A DNA stretch of 27,630 nucleotides, taken from the IMG/VR virus record IMGVR_UViG_3300028581_000200, positions 1-27,630 of that record; one strand, written 5' to 3'. The DNA is from a virus. The notes under the pieces are model-generated. The model was given only the letters and a program-made list of their open reading frames with translations. It had not been told where the DNA came from and ran no database searches. Shown here one piece after another: positions 1 to 7,392 of this stretch. Position 1 is the stretch's first letter, and each line of letters starts with the position of its first letter. The position numbers were made by a program, and so were the translations under genes.

Positions 1-303
1 GATCCTGGTCCCCCAGAACATGGGCCACCAATGCAGCGGGTTCCAGCTGTCGTACTTGTCTATGACCATGGCGAAGAATCCCAGGATGGGCAAGGCAACA
101 ATTAAAGTTAGGGGCTCCACCCACCATATCATGAGATTGCCCAGGAAGTGATCCACCCAATGCACCAGCAGCCAATACAGGCCCCAGACCACCACGAGCA
201 GGACGCCAAGTATGAGCCCATCTCCCTTGTCCAGGTCATCATAGGCGAGATGATGGTATACATATCCCTTGCGTGATCTTTTACCAAACTGCGGGGGCAT
301 CAT
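1..303 (-). CDS. Partial membrane protein of unknown function (C-terminus outside window)
   Basis: The minus strand is open from a double ATG (303 and 300) to base 1, giving 101 codons with no stop. The product starts MMPPQFGKRSRKGYVYHH, a basic N-terminus. It then has two hydrophobic stretches, about residues 27-45 (LILGVLLVVVWGLYWLLV) and 62-80, each long enough to span a membrane. The end is rich in Trp (WNPLHWWPMFWG). It is divergent from the sulfotransferase gene, and GGAG lies about 14 bases before the ATG. I do not recognise the family; small membrane proteins like this are common in large phages. The frame is clear, the function is not. Confidence 0.6.
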   Translation of the reverse strand, partial: MMPPQFGKRSRKGYVYHHLAYDDLDKGDGLILGVLLVVVWGLYWLLVHWVDHFLGNLMIWWVEPLTLIVALPILGFFAMVIDKYDSWNPLHWWPMFWGTRI

Positions 304-347
304 ATTATTTTTTAGTTATCTCCACGAAAAATAAGTAAGGTGGAAAT

Positions 348-1040
348 ATGCCCAAACTATTGCTGCATCGTGGACACATGTACCTGGGCAATGCCAAGTC
401 CGGCACCACCAGTGTCAAGAAACAGTTTGATCTCATCAGGGATGACGCCAGCCTGGAGATAGAGAACTCCAACGATTTCACACAGCAGTACCTAGACAGC
501 ATCAGGGAACACTGCCGACAGCTGCCAAAGTTCGTGCTGTTCTTTCATGTGCGAGAGCCATGGGATCGCTTCCTCTCCGCGGTGGCCACTGACATCAAGA
601 GGGGCGCTTGTTCGCCGATAGAGAGATGCAAAGAGATAATGAATAAATCTAGATTGATAATTCCCAACCAACCGGACAGCATCGCCGAGTCAGGCCTGGT
701 GTTAAAATTTGCTCCTGTGCTGGAGACCGTGTATAAGGTAATACTTTTGACGTTGCCACCCATGTCGGACAAGATAGAATCAATCAATGTGTGGAACTAC
801 GGTGCTTTGAAGGAGTCCATGGAAAGACACTGGAACTGCCAGTTTGATTCCCATGAAAACCTCACGCCACCATGGATCAAAAATATCGTCAATGATTTTT
901 TCGAGGGAGACACGGAGTTCAAGCAGGAATGGATGGAGAAGAACAAAAAGGATCTTGAATTGTACGACCTAGTGAGTCAACAGCCAATGCGCTCATTGAG
1001 CACTCGAGAATATATCAATAAATTCTACGAAAAATTATAA
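348..1040 (+). CDS. Sulfotransferase-family protein
   Basis: A 230-aa protein with both PAPS-binding signatures of sulfotransferases. The 5'-phosphosulfate loop is YLGNAKSGTTS at residues 12-22, and the 3'-phosphate motif is R69-EPWD-R74-FLS at 69-77. Known family members move sulfate from PAPS to a hydroxyl or amine on sugars, lipids or proteins; the acceptor here cannot be read from sequence. AAGGTGG four to five bases before ATG 348 is a good ribosome binding site. The gene ends directly against the convergent DUF1353 gene. Together with the nearby glycosyltransferase-like gene it may modify virion or host surface glycans, which is inference. Confidence 0.75.
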   Translation: MPKLLLHRGHMYLGNAKSGTTSVKKQFDLIRDDASLEIENSNDFTQQYLDSIREHCRQLPKFVLFFHVREPWDRFLSAVATDIKRGACSPIERCKEIMNKSRLIIPNQPDSIAESGLVLKFAPVLETVYKVILLTLPPMSDKIESINVWNYGALKESMERHWNCQFDSHENLTPPWIKNIVNDFFEGDTEFKQEWMEKNKKDLELYDLVSQQPMRSLSTREYINKFYEKL

Positions 1041-1451
1041 TTACGGTGCGGTCTTGATCGGGTAGCTGCCCGCTGGATCAGCTGACTTCTTGCCAAATAG
1101 CCTCACAGCATGATAGGTGTAATAGGCCCTGAACCAACCCATGCCATCCTCTCGGCACAGCTTGCGCATCATGTCATCTGCCACCTTGCGGTATTTGTTG
1201 GCGTCCAATTTGCCCATCCTCATGGCTTGATACAGTGCGTCATGAACCAAGGCACCACGCATGAAATCCCGGGTGTCCACGGTGGGTCCGCTTGGGCCAT
1301 CCCAGCAGTAGCCATCATAGATGGTCAGTGAGCCGTCTGGCTTGAGGTCGATGTAGTCCGTGTCCACGGTCTCTCCCAAGATGTCCACTTTGACTGTGTA
1401 ATCCTTCTCCAACTGATATTTGTAGCCTTCGCTGTATGTGATGTAGTCCAT
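1041..1451 (-). CDS. DUF1353 family protein
   Basis: A 136-aa protein matching the DUF1353 pattern. The aromatic/glycine segment YDGYCWDGPSGPTVDT is at residues 45-60, followed by a helix with GALVHDALYQ at 67-76, whose His-Asp pair (H70, D71) is the likely functional site. DUF1353 proteins are frequent in phages and phage-like regions, and I know of no secure function. The start is supported by AGGAGA six bases upstream. A GTAAATA box lies further upstream on the same strand, which fits late expression. Confidence 0.75.
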   Translation of the reverse strand: MDYITYSEGYKYQLEKDYTVKVDILGETVDTDYIDLKPDGSLTIYDGYCWDGPSGPTVDTRDFMRGALVHDALYQAMRMGKLDANKYRKVADDMMRKLCREDGMGWFRAYYTYHAVRLFGKKSADPAGSYPIKTAP

Positions 1452-1502
1452 AGCTTCTCCTGTAATATAGTTGTATTTACTCGATTATTTGGTATTTTGC
1501 CA

Positions 1503-1530
1503 TAGACAACCGCTATTATTATGCTATACT
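1503..1530 (+). promoter_or_regulatory. Sigma70-like promoter, TAGACA-16-TATACT
   Basis: TAGACA (1503-1508), 16-base spacer, TATACT (1525-1530). Predicted start is near 1537, 11 bases before ATG 1548. The -35 box is the same TAGACA seen before nrdA and before the RNase P RNA. A TTAAATA late-type box (1536-1542) lies just downstream, so the gene may have both an early and a late start. Confidence 0.55.
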
Positions 1531-1547
1531 GTAAGTTAAATACCTAT

Positions 1548-1850
1548 ATGCAGAAAAAAACCCGCAGCATCCTGGAAGAACTCAGCACGGTCAGGGTCAA
1601 CAAGGACCCGGAAAATTTCGTGGAGAGCCGCGCGGGCCACATCATTGATTCTGCGATCAACCTCGTGAACTACATCAGGGAGAACTTCGACCAAGAGACC
1701 GCATATGTTTTGGAGAAGAAATTCAACTCCGCCATCAAGAACCTGGATGCCGACAAGTTCAGCCGTGGAGTGACCCGCATCAAGGAACTCAAGGATGTCA
1801 AGAACAGCCTGTCGCTCAAAGAGGGTGAACTGCGTGACGAGGATGAATAA
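1548..1850 (+). CDS. Conserved-looking small phage protein, unknown function
   Basis: A 100-aa, highly charged, helical protein (starts MQKKTRSILEEL, ends ELRDEDE). I chose ATG 1548 rather than the upstream ATG 1521, because 1521 lies inside the -10 region of the promoter. A TTAAATA late box ends five bases before ATG 1548. The stop codon overlaps the ATG of the next gene by one base (TAATG at 1848-1852), so the two are probably translated together. From memory, similar short helical proteins sit beside the same 405-aa gene in marine T4-like phages. No function known. Confidence 0.7.
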   Translation: MQKKTRSILEELSTVRVNKDPENFVESRAGHIIDSAINLVNYIRENFDQETAYVLEKKFNSAIKNLDADKFSRGVTRIKELKDVKNSLSLKEGELRDEDE

Positions 1851-3067
1851 TGCTGGTAGAAGAGATACTTAACGAATTCAAGCGAACGCACCTGCAGCAC
1901 ATCGAAGACATAATATTGACCGATGGGCATGCGGGAGGCACGTCCGTGATAGAATATTTCCAGGGCATACTGCAGACCCTGCAGGGCTCCGCGGATCAGC
2001 CCATCAACGTGTCGGTCAAGTGGGACGGAGCGCCCGCGGTGGTGTGCGGAACCAATCCCGAGAACGGCCGTTGGTTCGTGGGCACCAAGGGGGTGTTCGG
2101 CAAGACGCCCAAATTGAACTACACCAAGGATGACATCAGCCGCAACCACGGCACCGATGACCTTGGACAGAAATTATTGAAGTGCCTGGTGCATCTCGAA
2201 AAATTAAACATCAAGGGCATCGTGCAGGGCGACTACATGTTCCACAGGGAAACCCTGCAGAGGCAGAGCATGTCAGGTGAAAATTATCTCACGTTCAAAC
2301 CCAACACCATAACTTACGCGGTGCCCGAGGACAGCGACCTGGGCCGGCAGATGGCCGCCGCACAGGTGGGCATCATATTCCACACCACCTACTCAGGTTC
2401 TAGGATCGACAATCTAAAGGCACAGTACGGGGCGGACGTCGCAGCTTTCACAAAGACCCCAGATGTTTGGTTTGACAACGCCACCTACAAGAACGTCAGC
2501 GGCACGGCCAACTTCACGGCAGAGGAGCAGGCACAGTTCACAGCGGGCATGGACAAATTGAAAGCATTGCTCACCAAGGTGCCAACCAACCTATCAGCCA
2601 TGCTGGGAGTCAACAAGGACTTCCTGCCGTTCTTCATGCTGTTCATAAATGATCAGATCAGGCAAGGCGTGTTGCCCACGGACACCAACGAGTATCTCAA
2701 GGGCTTCGCAGAGTTCTACCAAGGAAGGATGCAGCAACAGGCGGCAGGCTTAAAAGCACAGAAGGCGCTGCAACTGAGGCAGCAGAAGATGAAAGACATG
2801 CCGCTGTTCCTAAAACAGATGCAGCGACCCTTGGCTGCCATGATGGCATTCTACAAGGAAGTCATTGCACTGAAAAAATTAACGCTGGACAAGATGAACA
2901 AGGCCACAGCGATAGGCACGTTCGCACAGACTGACTCGGGCCTGGAGGTCACAGATCCCGAGGGCTTCGTGGCAGTGGGCAAGACGGGTGATGCTGTGAA
3001 ACTGGTGGATCGTTTGGGATTCAGCAGGAAGAATCTAACTTCTATCAACAAGTTCCAGAAAGCCTAG
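1850..3067 (+). CDS. Putative nucleotidyltransferase (ATP-dependent ligase-like), phage protein
   Basis: A 405-aa protein usually annotated as hypothetical in marine T4-like phages. It carries, in the right order, motifs resembling the covalent nucleotidyltransferase (DNA/RNA ligase, capping enzyme) superfamily. Motif I is K57-W-D-G60 in SVKWDGAPAVV; a motif III-like GDYMF is at 127-131; a motif IV-like EGFVAV is at 371-376; a motif V-like AVKLVDR is at 382-388. In that superfamily Lys of KxDG takes AMP or GMP. A long segment (about 180-350), rich in Gln and Lys with probable coiled-coil character, separates motifs III and IV; such spacing is unusual and may be an inserted domain. It is translationally coupled to the previous gene and overlaps the convergent glycosyltransferase gene by 33 bases. 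The frame is certain, the enzymatic call is inference. Confidence 0.6.
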   Translation: MLVEEILNEFKRTHLQHIEDIILTDGHAGGTSVIEYFQGILQTLQGSADQPINVSVKWDGAPAVVCGTNPENGRWFVGTKGVFGKTPKLNYTKDDISRNHGTDDLGQKLLKCLVHLEKLNIKGIVQGDYMFHRETLQRQSMSGENYLTFKPNTITYAVPEDSDLGRQMAAAQVGIIFHTTYSGSRIDNLKAQYGADVAAFTKTPDVWFDNATYKNVSGTANFTAEEQAQFTAGMDKLKALLTKVPTNLSAMLGVNKDFLPFFMLFINDQIRQGVLPTDTNEYLKGFAEFYQGRMQQQAAGLKAQKALQLRQQKMKDMPLFLKQMQRPLAAMMAFYKEVIALKKLTLDKMNKATAIGTFAQTDSGLEVTDPEGFVAVGKTGDAVKLVDRLGFSRKNLTSINKFQKA

Positions 3068-4093
3068 CACAGTAGCATTGACACTAGCGCTGAGAGCGTT
3101 CCGATCCAGGAACCTATCTCGGTTGTGACGCCTTATGCTCTCGGTTACTTGGTATATCTTAGCTTTGTCCACTGTGCGCAGGTGTTTGCACAATGACACA
3201 ATCTTGGCTATCCTCCTGGCGGGATCTTGCTCGAGGTCATAGCTCTCGTCAAACACAGAATCAAATGTGCGGAAACCCATGTCCCTCAATTTTCGTAGGT
3301 AACCAAGATTTCCATGCACCACGAATATCTGCTCTGCCAGCACCGGCTTCCACAGCTTCTCAGTTATGAACACGTCCGTGTTGTTATCATTGGTCTCCGA
3401 CACGAGATTAAATGCTGTGTGATTGAACTGTGGCTCATGCACGTCCTGGTCGCTGCCATATTTGGGATAATTGTTGGCGTCAACCCAAGGCAGTTCATAA
3501 CTGGGATCCAGCTTGGCCTTGTGCGGCGCATCAAGGAAGCTGTACAGGCTGTTCCTGAGCAGTGACTCTTTCTGCAGGTACTCGAACAGTTGCCTCCTGT
3601 GTGGCCTGGATTGTTTGTTGAGGTATAAAAAATCATGCTTTTTGTTGGAGTGGTCAAAATTATATTGCTTGTCGCGATGTCGGCGTTGCATCAGGAACCA
3701 GAACCAGTTGTGACCGCCACTCCAGGTCAGGTGCGGCGTGTTGGCCAGCAGGTCGTTGTATTTTTGATGGTCCCTGAGGTTCTCTGGTGATTCCCATGGC
3801 TGGGCCACTATGAAACTGAATCCCCTCTCCGCCAGATGTTTTATCCTGCGCTGTGCCTCCTGCCAGTATTCGGGACTGTTCCAAAGTCTTTGGTTCTCCC
3901 TGCGATGGTCTATCATGGCCAGCAGCCGATCATATCTGTCAAAATTTATGTTGTGCAGGGTGTAGTATTCCCCGTCGCTGGTGATGCGCTCGTTGGGCAG
4001 TGTGGCCAGCGCCAGGAACTGCTCTATGTCCTGGTGGTTGCCCGTCTTCATTAGATCTGTCAAGAAAAAGCTATTTTTGCCCATGATCGCCAT
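3035..4093 (-). CDS. Glycosyltransferase-like protein (GT10/fucosyltransferase-like C-terminus)
   Basis: A 352-aa protein from ATG 4093. The C-terminal part holds FNLVSETN followed by FITEKLWKPVLAEQIFVVHG and then a GYLRKLRDMGF segment. This resembles the sugar-nucleotide binding region of GT10-type fucosyltransferases, with the conserved E-K and P residues. The N-terminal half has no motif I can name. The frame is open further upstream, but ATG 4093 is preferred: a TTTAAATA late box lies exactly five bases upstream, and the extra residues would cross the divergent promoter region. The likely role is to glycosylate virion protein, DNA or host surface; the acceptor is unknown. Confidence 0.6.
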   Translation of the reverse strand: MAIMGKNSFFLTDLMKTGNHQDIEQFLALATLPNERITSDGEYYTLHNINFDRYDRLLAMIDHRRENQRLWNSPEYWQEAQRRIKHLAERGFSFIVAQPWESPENLRDHQKYNDLLANTPHLTWSGGHNWFWFLMQRRHRDKQYNFDHSNKKHDFLYLNKQSRPHRRQLFEYLQKESLLRNSLYSFLDAPHKAKLDPSYELPWVDANNYPKYGSDQDVHEPQFNHTAFNLVSETNDNNTDVFITEKLWKPVLAEQIFVVHGNLGYLRKLRDMGFRTFDSVFDESYDLEQDPARRIAKIVSLCKHLRTVDKAKIYQVTESIRRHNRDRFLDRNALSASVNATVLGFLELVDRS

Positions 4094-4098
4094 ACAGC

Positions 4099-4106
4099 TA
4101 TTTAAA
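4099..4106 (-). promoter_or_regulatory. Late promoter box TTTAAATA before the glycosyltransferase-like gene
   Basis: On the minus strand TTTAAATA is followed by five bases (GCTGT) and the ATG at 4093. In T4 the TATAAATA box is centred near -10, so the transcript would start at or next to the ATG and be leaderless. Confidence 0.5.
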
Positions 4107-4141
4107 ACCGTTATGTTATAGCATAATTTACCAATTGCCGG

Positions 4142-4149
4142 TATAAATA
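4142..4149 (+). promoter_or_regulatory. Consensus T4-type late promoter TATAAATA
   Basis: An exact TATAAATA, about 60 bases before ATG 4209. Unlike most late genes in this window, the gene has a proper leader and a strong AAGGAG site, which fits high expression of a structural protein. Confidence 0.7.
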
Positions 4150-4208
4150 GTTGCAACATGTCACCTGAGCGGTGACGTGCCATTTAACAGAGAAAAAGGA
4201 GAAAAAAA

Positions 4209-4517
4209 ATGGCTATAGTAACAAACGCAAACCAACCCGTGATTTCTTTAAATCAAGGTCTTGGACCAAGAACCACAATCGTTAACCTAGCATTAACCAA
4301 TATGACCAATGCTAACGTTGATACTGTGTTAAAAGCAATCGCTCAAGATGGTTTCACCATCGCTGGCGTTACAACTGCTGACGGATCAGCATTTGTATCT
4401 GGCACAACTGACAACATCCAAATCGCAGTACAAGGTACAGCAACCTTCACAGCTGATGGTTCAGATGCGTACGGTGTAACAGGTGCAGCAACTACAGTGT
4501 TAGCAATATTTGCTTAA
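4209..4517 (+). CDS. Small abundant-type virion protein (unknown)
   Basis: A 102-aa protein, rich in Ala, Thr, Val and Asn with no Cys, of the beta-rich composition typical of capsid decoration or tail surface proteins (starts MAIVTNANQPVISLNQ, ends TTVLAIFA). It has the strongest expression signals of the window: exact TATAAATA, AAGGAG eight bases before the ATG, and a 12-bp hairpin after the stop. Codon use (many GCT, GTT, ACA, CAA) differs from neighbouring GC-richer genes, as expected for a highly translated protein. No recognised family; the virion role is inference. Confidence 0.65.
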   Translation: MAIVTNANQPVISLNQGLGPRTTIVNLALTNMTNANVDTVLKAIAQDGFTIAGVTTADGSAFVSGTTDNIQIAVQGTATFTADGSDAYGVTGAATTVLAIFA

Positions 4518-4544
4518 TTAGAAATAATCAAGTAAGTTTTTACG

Positions 4545-4576
4545 GAAAGGGTGGACATTTGTTTGTTCACCCTTTC
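4545..4576 (+). terminator. Hairpin terminator after the 102-aa gene
   Basis: GAAAGGGTGGAC (4545-4556) pairs with GTTCACCCTTTC (4565-4576): 12 bp with one G-T pair and an eight-base loop. Only a short T run follows, so it may act partly by stabilising the 3' end of the mRNA. Confidence 0.65.
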
Positions 4577-4603
4577 TTGCATTGTGATTAAATAGTTCAT
4601 TAT

Positions 4604-5074
4604 ATGCACACATATTCAATTACCACACTGGTGGACATCACGGAGAACGGGGTGCTGAGCAATCAATTCCCTTTCACCACCAAGAGCGGTGAACTGGTGC
4701 ACGACGCGGCCACGCTCACCATGGCCCGCAACCAGCAGGCCAACTTCACCACGCTGCTGCAGATGCTGCAGATGAGGAGCAACATCACCTGGGAGAACAC
4801 GCCTCAGCGCATGACGGAGTCAGTGGCCAACTATCGCTTTGGCACTGCCTACGAAGGCCGGCACACGATATGGCAGTTCACCTGGCAGGTGGAGCAGCTG
4901 GGAGTGTATGAGTTTGACAATGATCAGGTGGGCGGCCTGGTGGAGGATTTTGACAACATACCCATAGTGAACTTCTGCAAGGAGACCGCTGCCTTTCCCA
5001 AGAATGTGTTCAACACGCAGGACAGCAAATACATAAACACCTACTTTAATCTCACAGCAGATTTAGATAAATAA
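4604..5074 (+). CDS. Phage protein of unknown function, probably virion-related
   Basis: A 156-aa soluble protein beginning MHTYSITTLVDITENG. The middle is Gln/Thr/Trp rich (NITWENTPQRM, WQFTWQVEQLG), suggesting a beta-rich fold. No signal peptide or membrane segment. GATTAAATA, a late-type box, ends nine bases before the ATG and there is no clear Shine-Dalgarno. It follows the terminator of the 102-aa gene and starts a plus-strand late run. Not recognised beyond similarity in type to conserved marine myovirus proteins. Confidence 0.6.
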   Translation: MHTYSITTLVDITENGVLSNQFPFTTKSGELVHDAATLTMARNQQANFTTLLQMLQMRSNITWENTPQRMTESVANYRFGTAYEGRHTIWQFTWQVEQLGVYEFDNDQVGGLVEDFDNIPIVNFCKETAAFPKNVFNTQDSKYINTYFNLTADLDK

Positions 5075-5202
5075 TGTTACTCAAGGCACATACAGCATTA
5101 ATAGGCACCGCAGGAAGCAATGGCAAACATACAGGCTCGGTTAAGAGAAATACATTCACAGGTAGCGGAATTAAAACGAGAGTTGAGACAATTTATGAGT
5201 GA
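5074..5202 (+). CDS. Possible 42-aa overlapping ORF (doubtful)
   Basis: ATG 5074 directly follows GATAAATA (5066-5073) and opens 42 codons, rich in Thr, Gly and Lys. It overlaps the next gene out of frame by 83 bases. It could be a small real gene, or only the leader of the holin-like gene. No family recognised. Confidence 0.25.
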   Translation: MLLKAHTALIGTAGSNGKHTGSVKRNTFTGSGIKTRVETIYE

Positions 5203-5422
5203 CCTAGAAAAGACCAATTTGGAAGCACACGTGGACCTTTGCGCCGAGCGCTACAAGGGCCTGCACGATCGCCTGTCCGCGATCGAACACAGCCTCAAGA
5301 GGCTGAGCGATGACGTGCTGGAGGGACAGAAGAGCCAGACCAAGACCCTGATCATGACCGCGGGCACCGTGGTGGCAGGACTGCTCAGCACCATAGTCGT
5401 GGTACTAATGAAGATCAATTAA
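5120..5422 (+). CDS. Holin/XhlA-like small membrane protein
   Basis: A 100-aa protein with a long amphipathic, coiled-coil-prone N-terminal helix (residues 1-72, ARLREIHSQVAELKRELRQF and onward). A single C-terminal membrane segment covers about 77-97 (LIMTAGTVVAGLLSTIVVVLM), then a short KIN tail. This layout, cytoplasmic coiled coil plus one C-terminal helix, resembles XhlA-type lysis proteins. A membrane anchor for another function would look the same. A weak AGGAA lies just before the ATG. The GATAAATA box at 5066 probably drives it. Confidence 0.55.
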   Translation: MANIQARLREIHSQVAELKRELRQFMSDLEKTNLEAHVDLCAERYKGLHDRLSAIEHSLKRLSDDVLEGQKSQTKTLIMTAGTVVAGLLSTIVVVLMKIN

Positions 5423-5449
5423 TCTAAATAATGTCAATCTAAATAATGT
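5423..5449 (+). repeat. Tandem duplication of a TCTAAATAATGT promoter/start element
   Basis: TCTAAATAATGT occurs at 5423-5434 and again at 5438-5449 in a 15-base repeat unit. Each copy holds a CTAAATA late-type box joined to an ATG. The second ATG (5446) begins the 74-aa gene; the first opens a three-codon frame (Met-Ser-Ile-stop). Confidence 0.6.
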
Positions 5450-5670
5450 ACGTTCACATATCTCGCCACGTGCGAGTTTTCATAACCGAACAGCAACACC
5501 TGTTCATACACAAGTACCAAAACCACGAGCACTTCCTGCAGAGCCAATTACCAATAGAAGAGGCCATCACGGCCAAGACCCTGAGCGACAAGGGCATCCT
5601 GGTGAGGAAAAAACTTGACAACGACACGCAATACGCTTTAAATAAGCACATAAGGTTTGACAACAGATAA
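5446..5670 (+). CDS. Small unknown phage protein
   Basis: A 74-aa soluble protein rich in His, Gln and Lys (MYVHISRHVRVFITEQQ at the start). No membrane segment or known motif. It has no Shine-Dalgarno; the CTAAATA box abuts the ATG, with a duplicate copy 15 bases upstream that could make a short leader. It lies in a late plus-strand run between a holin-like gene and a 169-aa gene. Not recognised. Confidence 0.5.
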   Translation: MYVHISRHVRVFITEQQHLFIHKYQNHEHFLQSQLPIEEAITAKTLSDKGILVRKKLDNDTQYALNKHIRFDNR

Positions 5671-5679
5671 GATATCATA

Positions 5680-6189
5680 ATGCGCAATCGCAAGGAACTG
5701 CAGAGACAGATAGAGGCCTACGGCCTCGGGGACAAGCTGAAGAAGCTGGCTGAGCACGACGAGAGCACACGCCCGTTCCGCCACCTGCCCAAGCAGTTCA
5801 GCAAGGGCATCCTCATCGGCAACATAGCCATCGTGCCGCGCAGAGCGGACGAGACACGCTTCGTGTACGTGATAGCGGACATGGTGCAGGCACGCATAAT
5901 CTACGATGACATACATCTCAAGCAGAGCGCGATCCTGATGGCGCACCACCTGGCGGATGGCAAGCCCATGCCGGAAAAGGTGCTGATCTGGGACACGGAC
6001 TTCGCCAGCAGGATATTTGACATCAAGAGCTACAAGGGCAAGATGCGGGCCGCTGAAAAAAGCGGCGATGACGACCAGGCCTTCATTTACGAGGAGAAAT
6101 TCCGCGAAGCAAACCGCCAAGCGGACGCAGCAAAGCAAAGAATACAGGATTTATTTGATAGCACGTTCAGGGTCAACCCTGCTAAATAA
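5680..6189 (+). CDS. Unknown phage protein with charged C-terminal helix
   Basis: A 169-aa protein. Residues 1-30 are charged and helical. A central part is likely beta (KGILIGNIAIVPRRADETRFVYVIADM, abridged) followed by HLKQSAILMAHHLADG. A C-terminal Lys/Glu/Ala/Gln helix ends NPAK. No catalytic motif or membrane segment is visible. The ATG lies 10 bases after the previous stop. The last codons overlap a GCTAAATA box for the next gene. Function unknown; its place in the late run suggests a virion or assembly role. Confidence 0.55.
   Translation: MRNRKELQRQIEAYGLGDKLKKLAEHDESTRPFRHLPKQFSKGILIGNIAIVPRRADETRFVYVIADMVQARIIYDDIHLKQSAILMAHHLADGKPMPEKVLIWDTDFASRIFDIKSYKGKMRAAEKSGDDDQAFIYEEKFREANRQADAAKQRIQDLFDSTFRVNPAK
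6181..6188 (+). promoter_or_regulatory. Late promoter box GCTAAATA
   Basis: GCTAAATA overlaps the end of the 169-aa gene and lies 24 bases before ATG 6213. AAGGA in the leader provides a ribosome binding site. Confidence 0.4.
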
Positions 6190-6212
6190 ACACAATACAA
6201 GGACAAACACGC

Positions 6213-6533
6213 ATGGCATATAGAAGAATTTACACGAGCATACACAAGGCCAACCCAACAGAATATCCTGCGGCCATCAGAGCGGAAAGCGCCAGGCTAC
6301 AGGCGGCGGGCACATTAACCCGGACAGTTGAGCCCGTGGTCAGCCCCGCGGAGCTGGCTGAACAGAACGTGGGCGCAGATCAGACCAAGAGCACCATCAC
6401 GGAAGTGTGGACATCACAGGCCGCCATGCAATCTTATAGAGATTGGGTAAAATCGAATCATCCCGGAGCACATAATGCATGGATGGCTGCCAACAACTGC
6501 ACACAGACAGAAATATCCTCTGGAGAGATATAA
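6213..6533 (+). CDS. Small unknown phage protein (dimeric alpha/beta barrel-like?)
   Basis: A 106-aa protein. It begins MAYRRIYTSIHKANPTEYP and has a segment TEVWTSQAAMQSYRDWVKSN at about 64-83. That segment has the look of the 'E-x-W-x-s-x-e-a-x-x-x-y' helix of antibiotic-monooxygenase/NIPSNAP-type barrels. This likeness is weak and I would not assign an enzyme. GGAGAG near the end of the gene serves the next ATG. Not otherwise recognised. Confidence 0.5.
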   Translation: MAYRRIYTSIHKANPTEYPAAIRAESARLQAAGTLTRTVEPVVSPAELAEQNVGADQTKSTITEVWTSQAAMQSYRDWVKSNHPGAHNAWMAANNCTQTEISSGEI

Positions 6534-6536
6534 AAT

Positions 6537-7388
6537 ATGAAAGCCACAGAATTAACAAAGAACATCACAACAGAAACTTTATTGGCACAGTTCGAGTCAA
6601 GATTTGGACAGACCTTAAATCTTGAAGGCATGGACCAGGCGCAGCTGGAAGACATGGCCAACATGGTCAGGACCAAGATACACACCATCACTGACAACCA
6701 GCACTTTGGACAGGAGTTGAAAGACGACAACTACCAGAAACACCAGATGATGCTGGATGTGCTGAACCAGGCAGTGCGAGAGGCATCAGGAATCAACACA
6801 CAGATCACCCCACAGCAACAGATGATCGCCAAGAAGATCCAACAGACACCAGGTCTCAAAGACCAGGACAAGGATGCCATCATAGGCGCCATGGTCTCCA
6901 AGGAGAGCGCTGTGAAAGAAGGCATAGAAAATCAATCGGAACTGATTTTGGCAGCCAAGGACATGATGGACAAGGTAACAGGCTACCTCGAAGAGCTGGC
7001 CAAGATGAAGACAGAGAGCATGCTGGAATTATCAGATAGGATCAGAGACGAGATGGGCGCAGACAAAGCAGACGCCTTCGCACAGAAGGTCAAGCCAGCA
7101 CTGGACTCAGCGGAACAGACCCTGACCAACACCAGGACGGAATTAGATCAGGCAGTGAGAGTATTGACCGGCGAGGAAGTCGCGGCCACGGAACCAGTGG
7201 GAGCATTGGACGAGCCATTGGACACCACGAGCGATGACCTGGACAGCCTGGACGCACCGGCATCGGATGAGTTCGCAGCAACGGACGCCAACGCAGGTGG
7301 CACTGAACCCGAAGGCAGGCAGAAGAGAGAAAGCCGTGAAGTGTTCGAAACCAGCTCAAGAATCTATTCAAGACTAGCTGGGAAGTAA
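6537..7388 (+). CDS. Scaffold-like acidic coiled-coil phage protein
   Basis: A 283-aa, Cys-free, strongly helical protein with Gln-, Met- and Lys-rich segments over residues 1-210. A disordered acidic tail rich in Asp, Ala, Thr and Pro covers about 212-265, and the end is basic (RIYSRLAGK). This composition resembles prohead core or scaffolding proteins, but no family-specific motif is visible and no capsid gene is adjacent, so this is only a suggestion. GGAGAG about 10 bases before the ATG sets the start. The stop is followed after four bases by the next ATG, so the two genes are probably co-expressed. Confidence 0.55.
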   Translation: MKATELTKNITTETLLAQFESRFGQTLNLEGMDQAQLEDMANMVRTKIHTITDNQHFGQELKDDNYQKHQMMLDVLNQAVREASGINTQITPQQQMIAKKIQQTPGLKDQDKDAIIGAMVSKESAVKEGIENQSELILAAKDMMDKVTGYLEELAKMKTESMLELSDRIRDEMGADKADAFAQKVKPALDSAEQTLTNTRTELDQAVRVLTGEEVAATEPVGALDEPLDTTSDDLDSLDAPASDEFAATDANAGGTEPEGRQKRESREVFETSSRIYSRLAGK

Positions 7389-7392
7389 TCCC

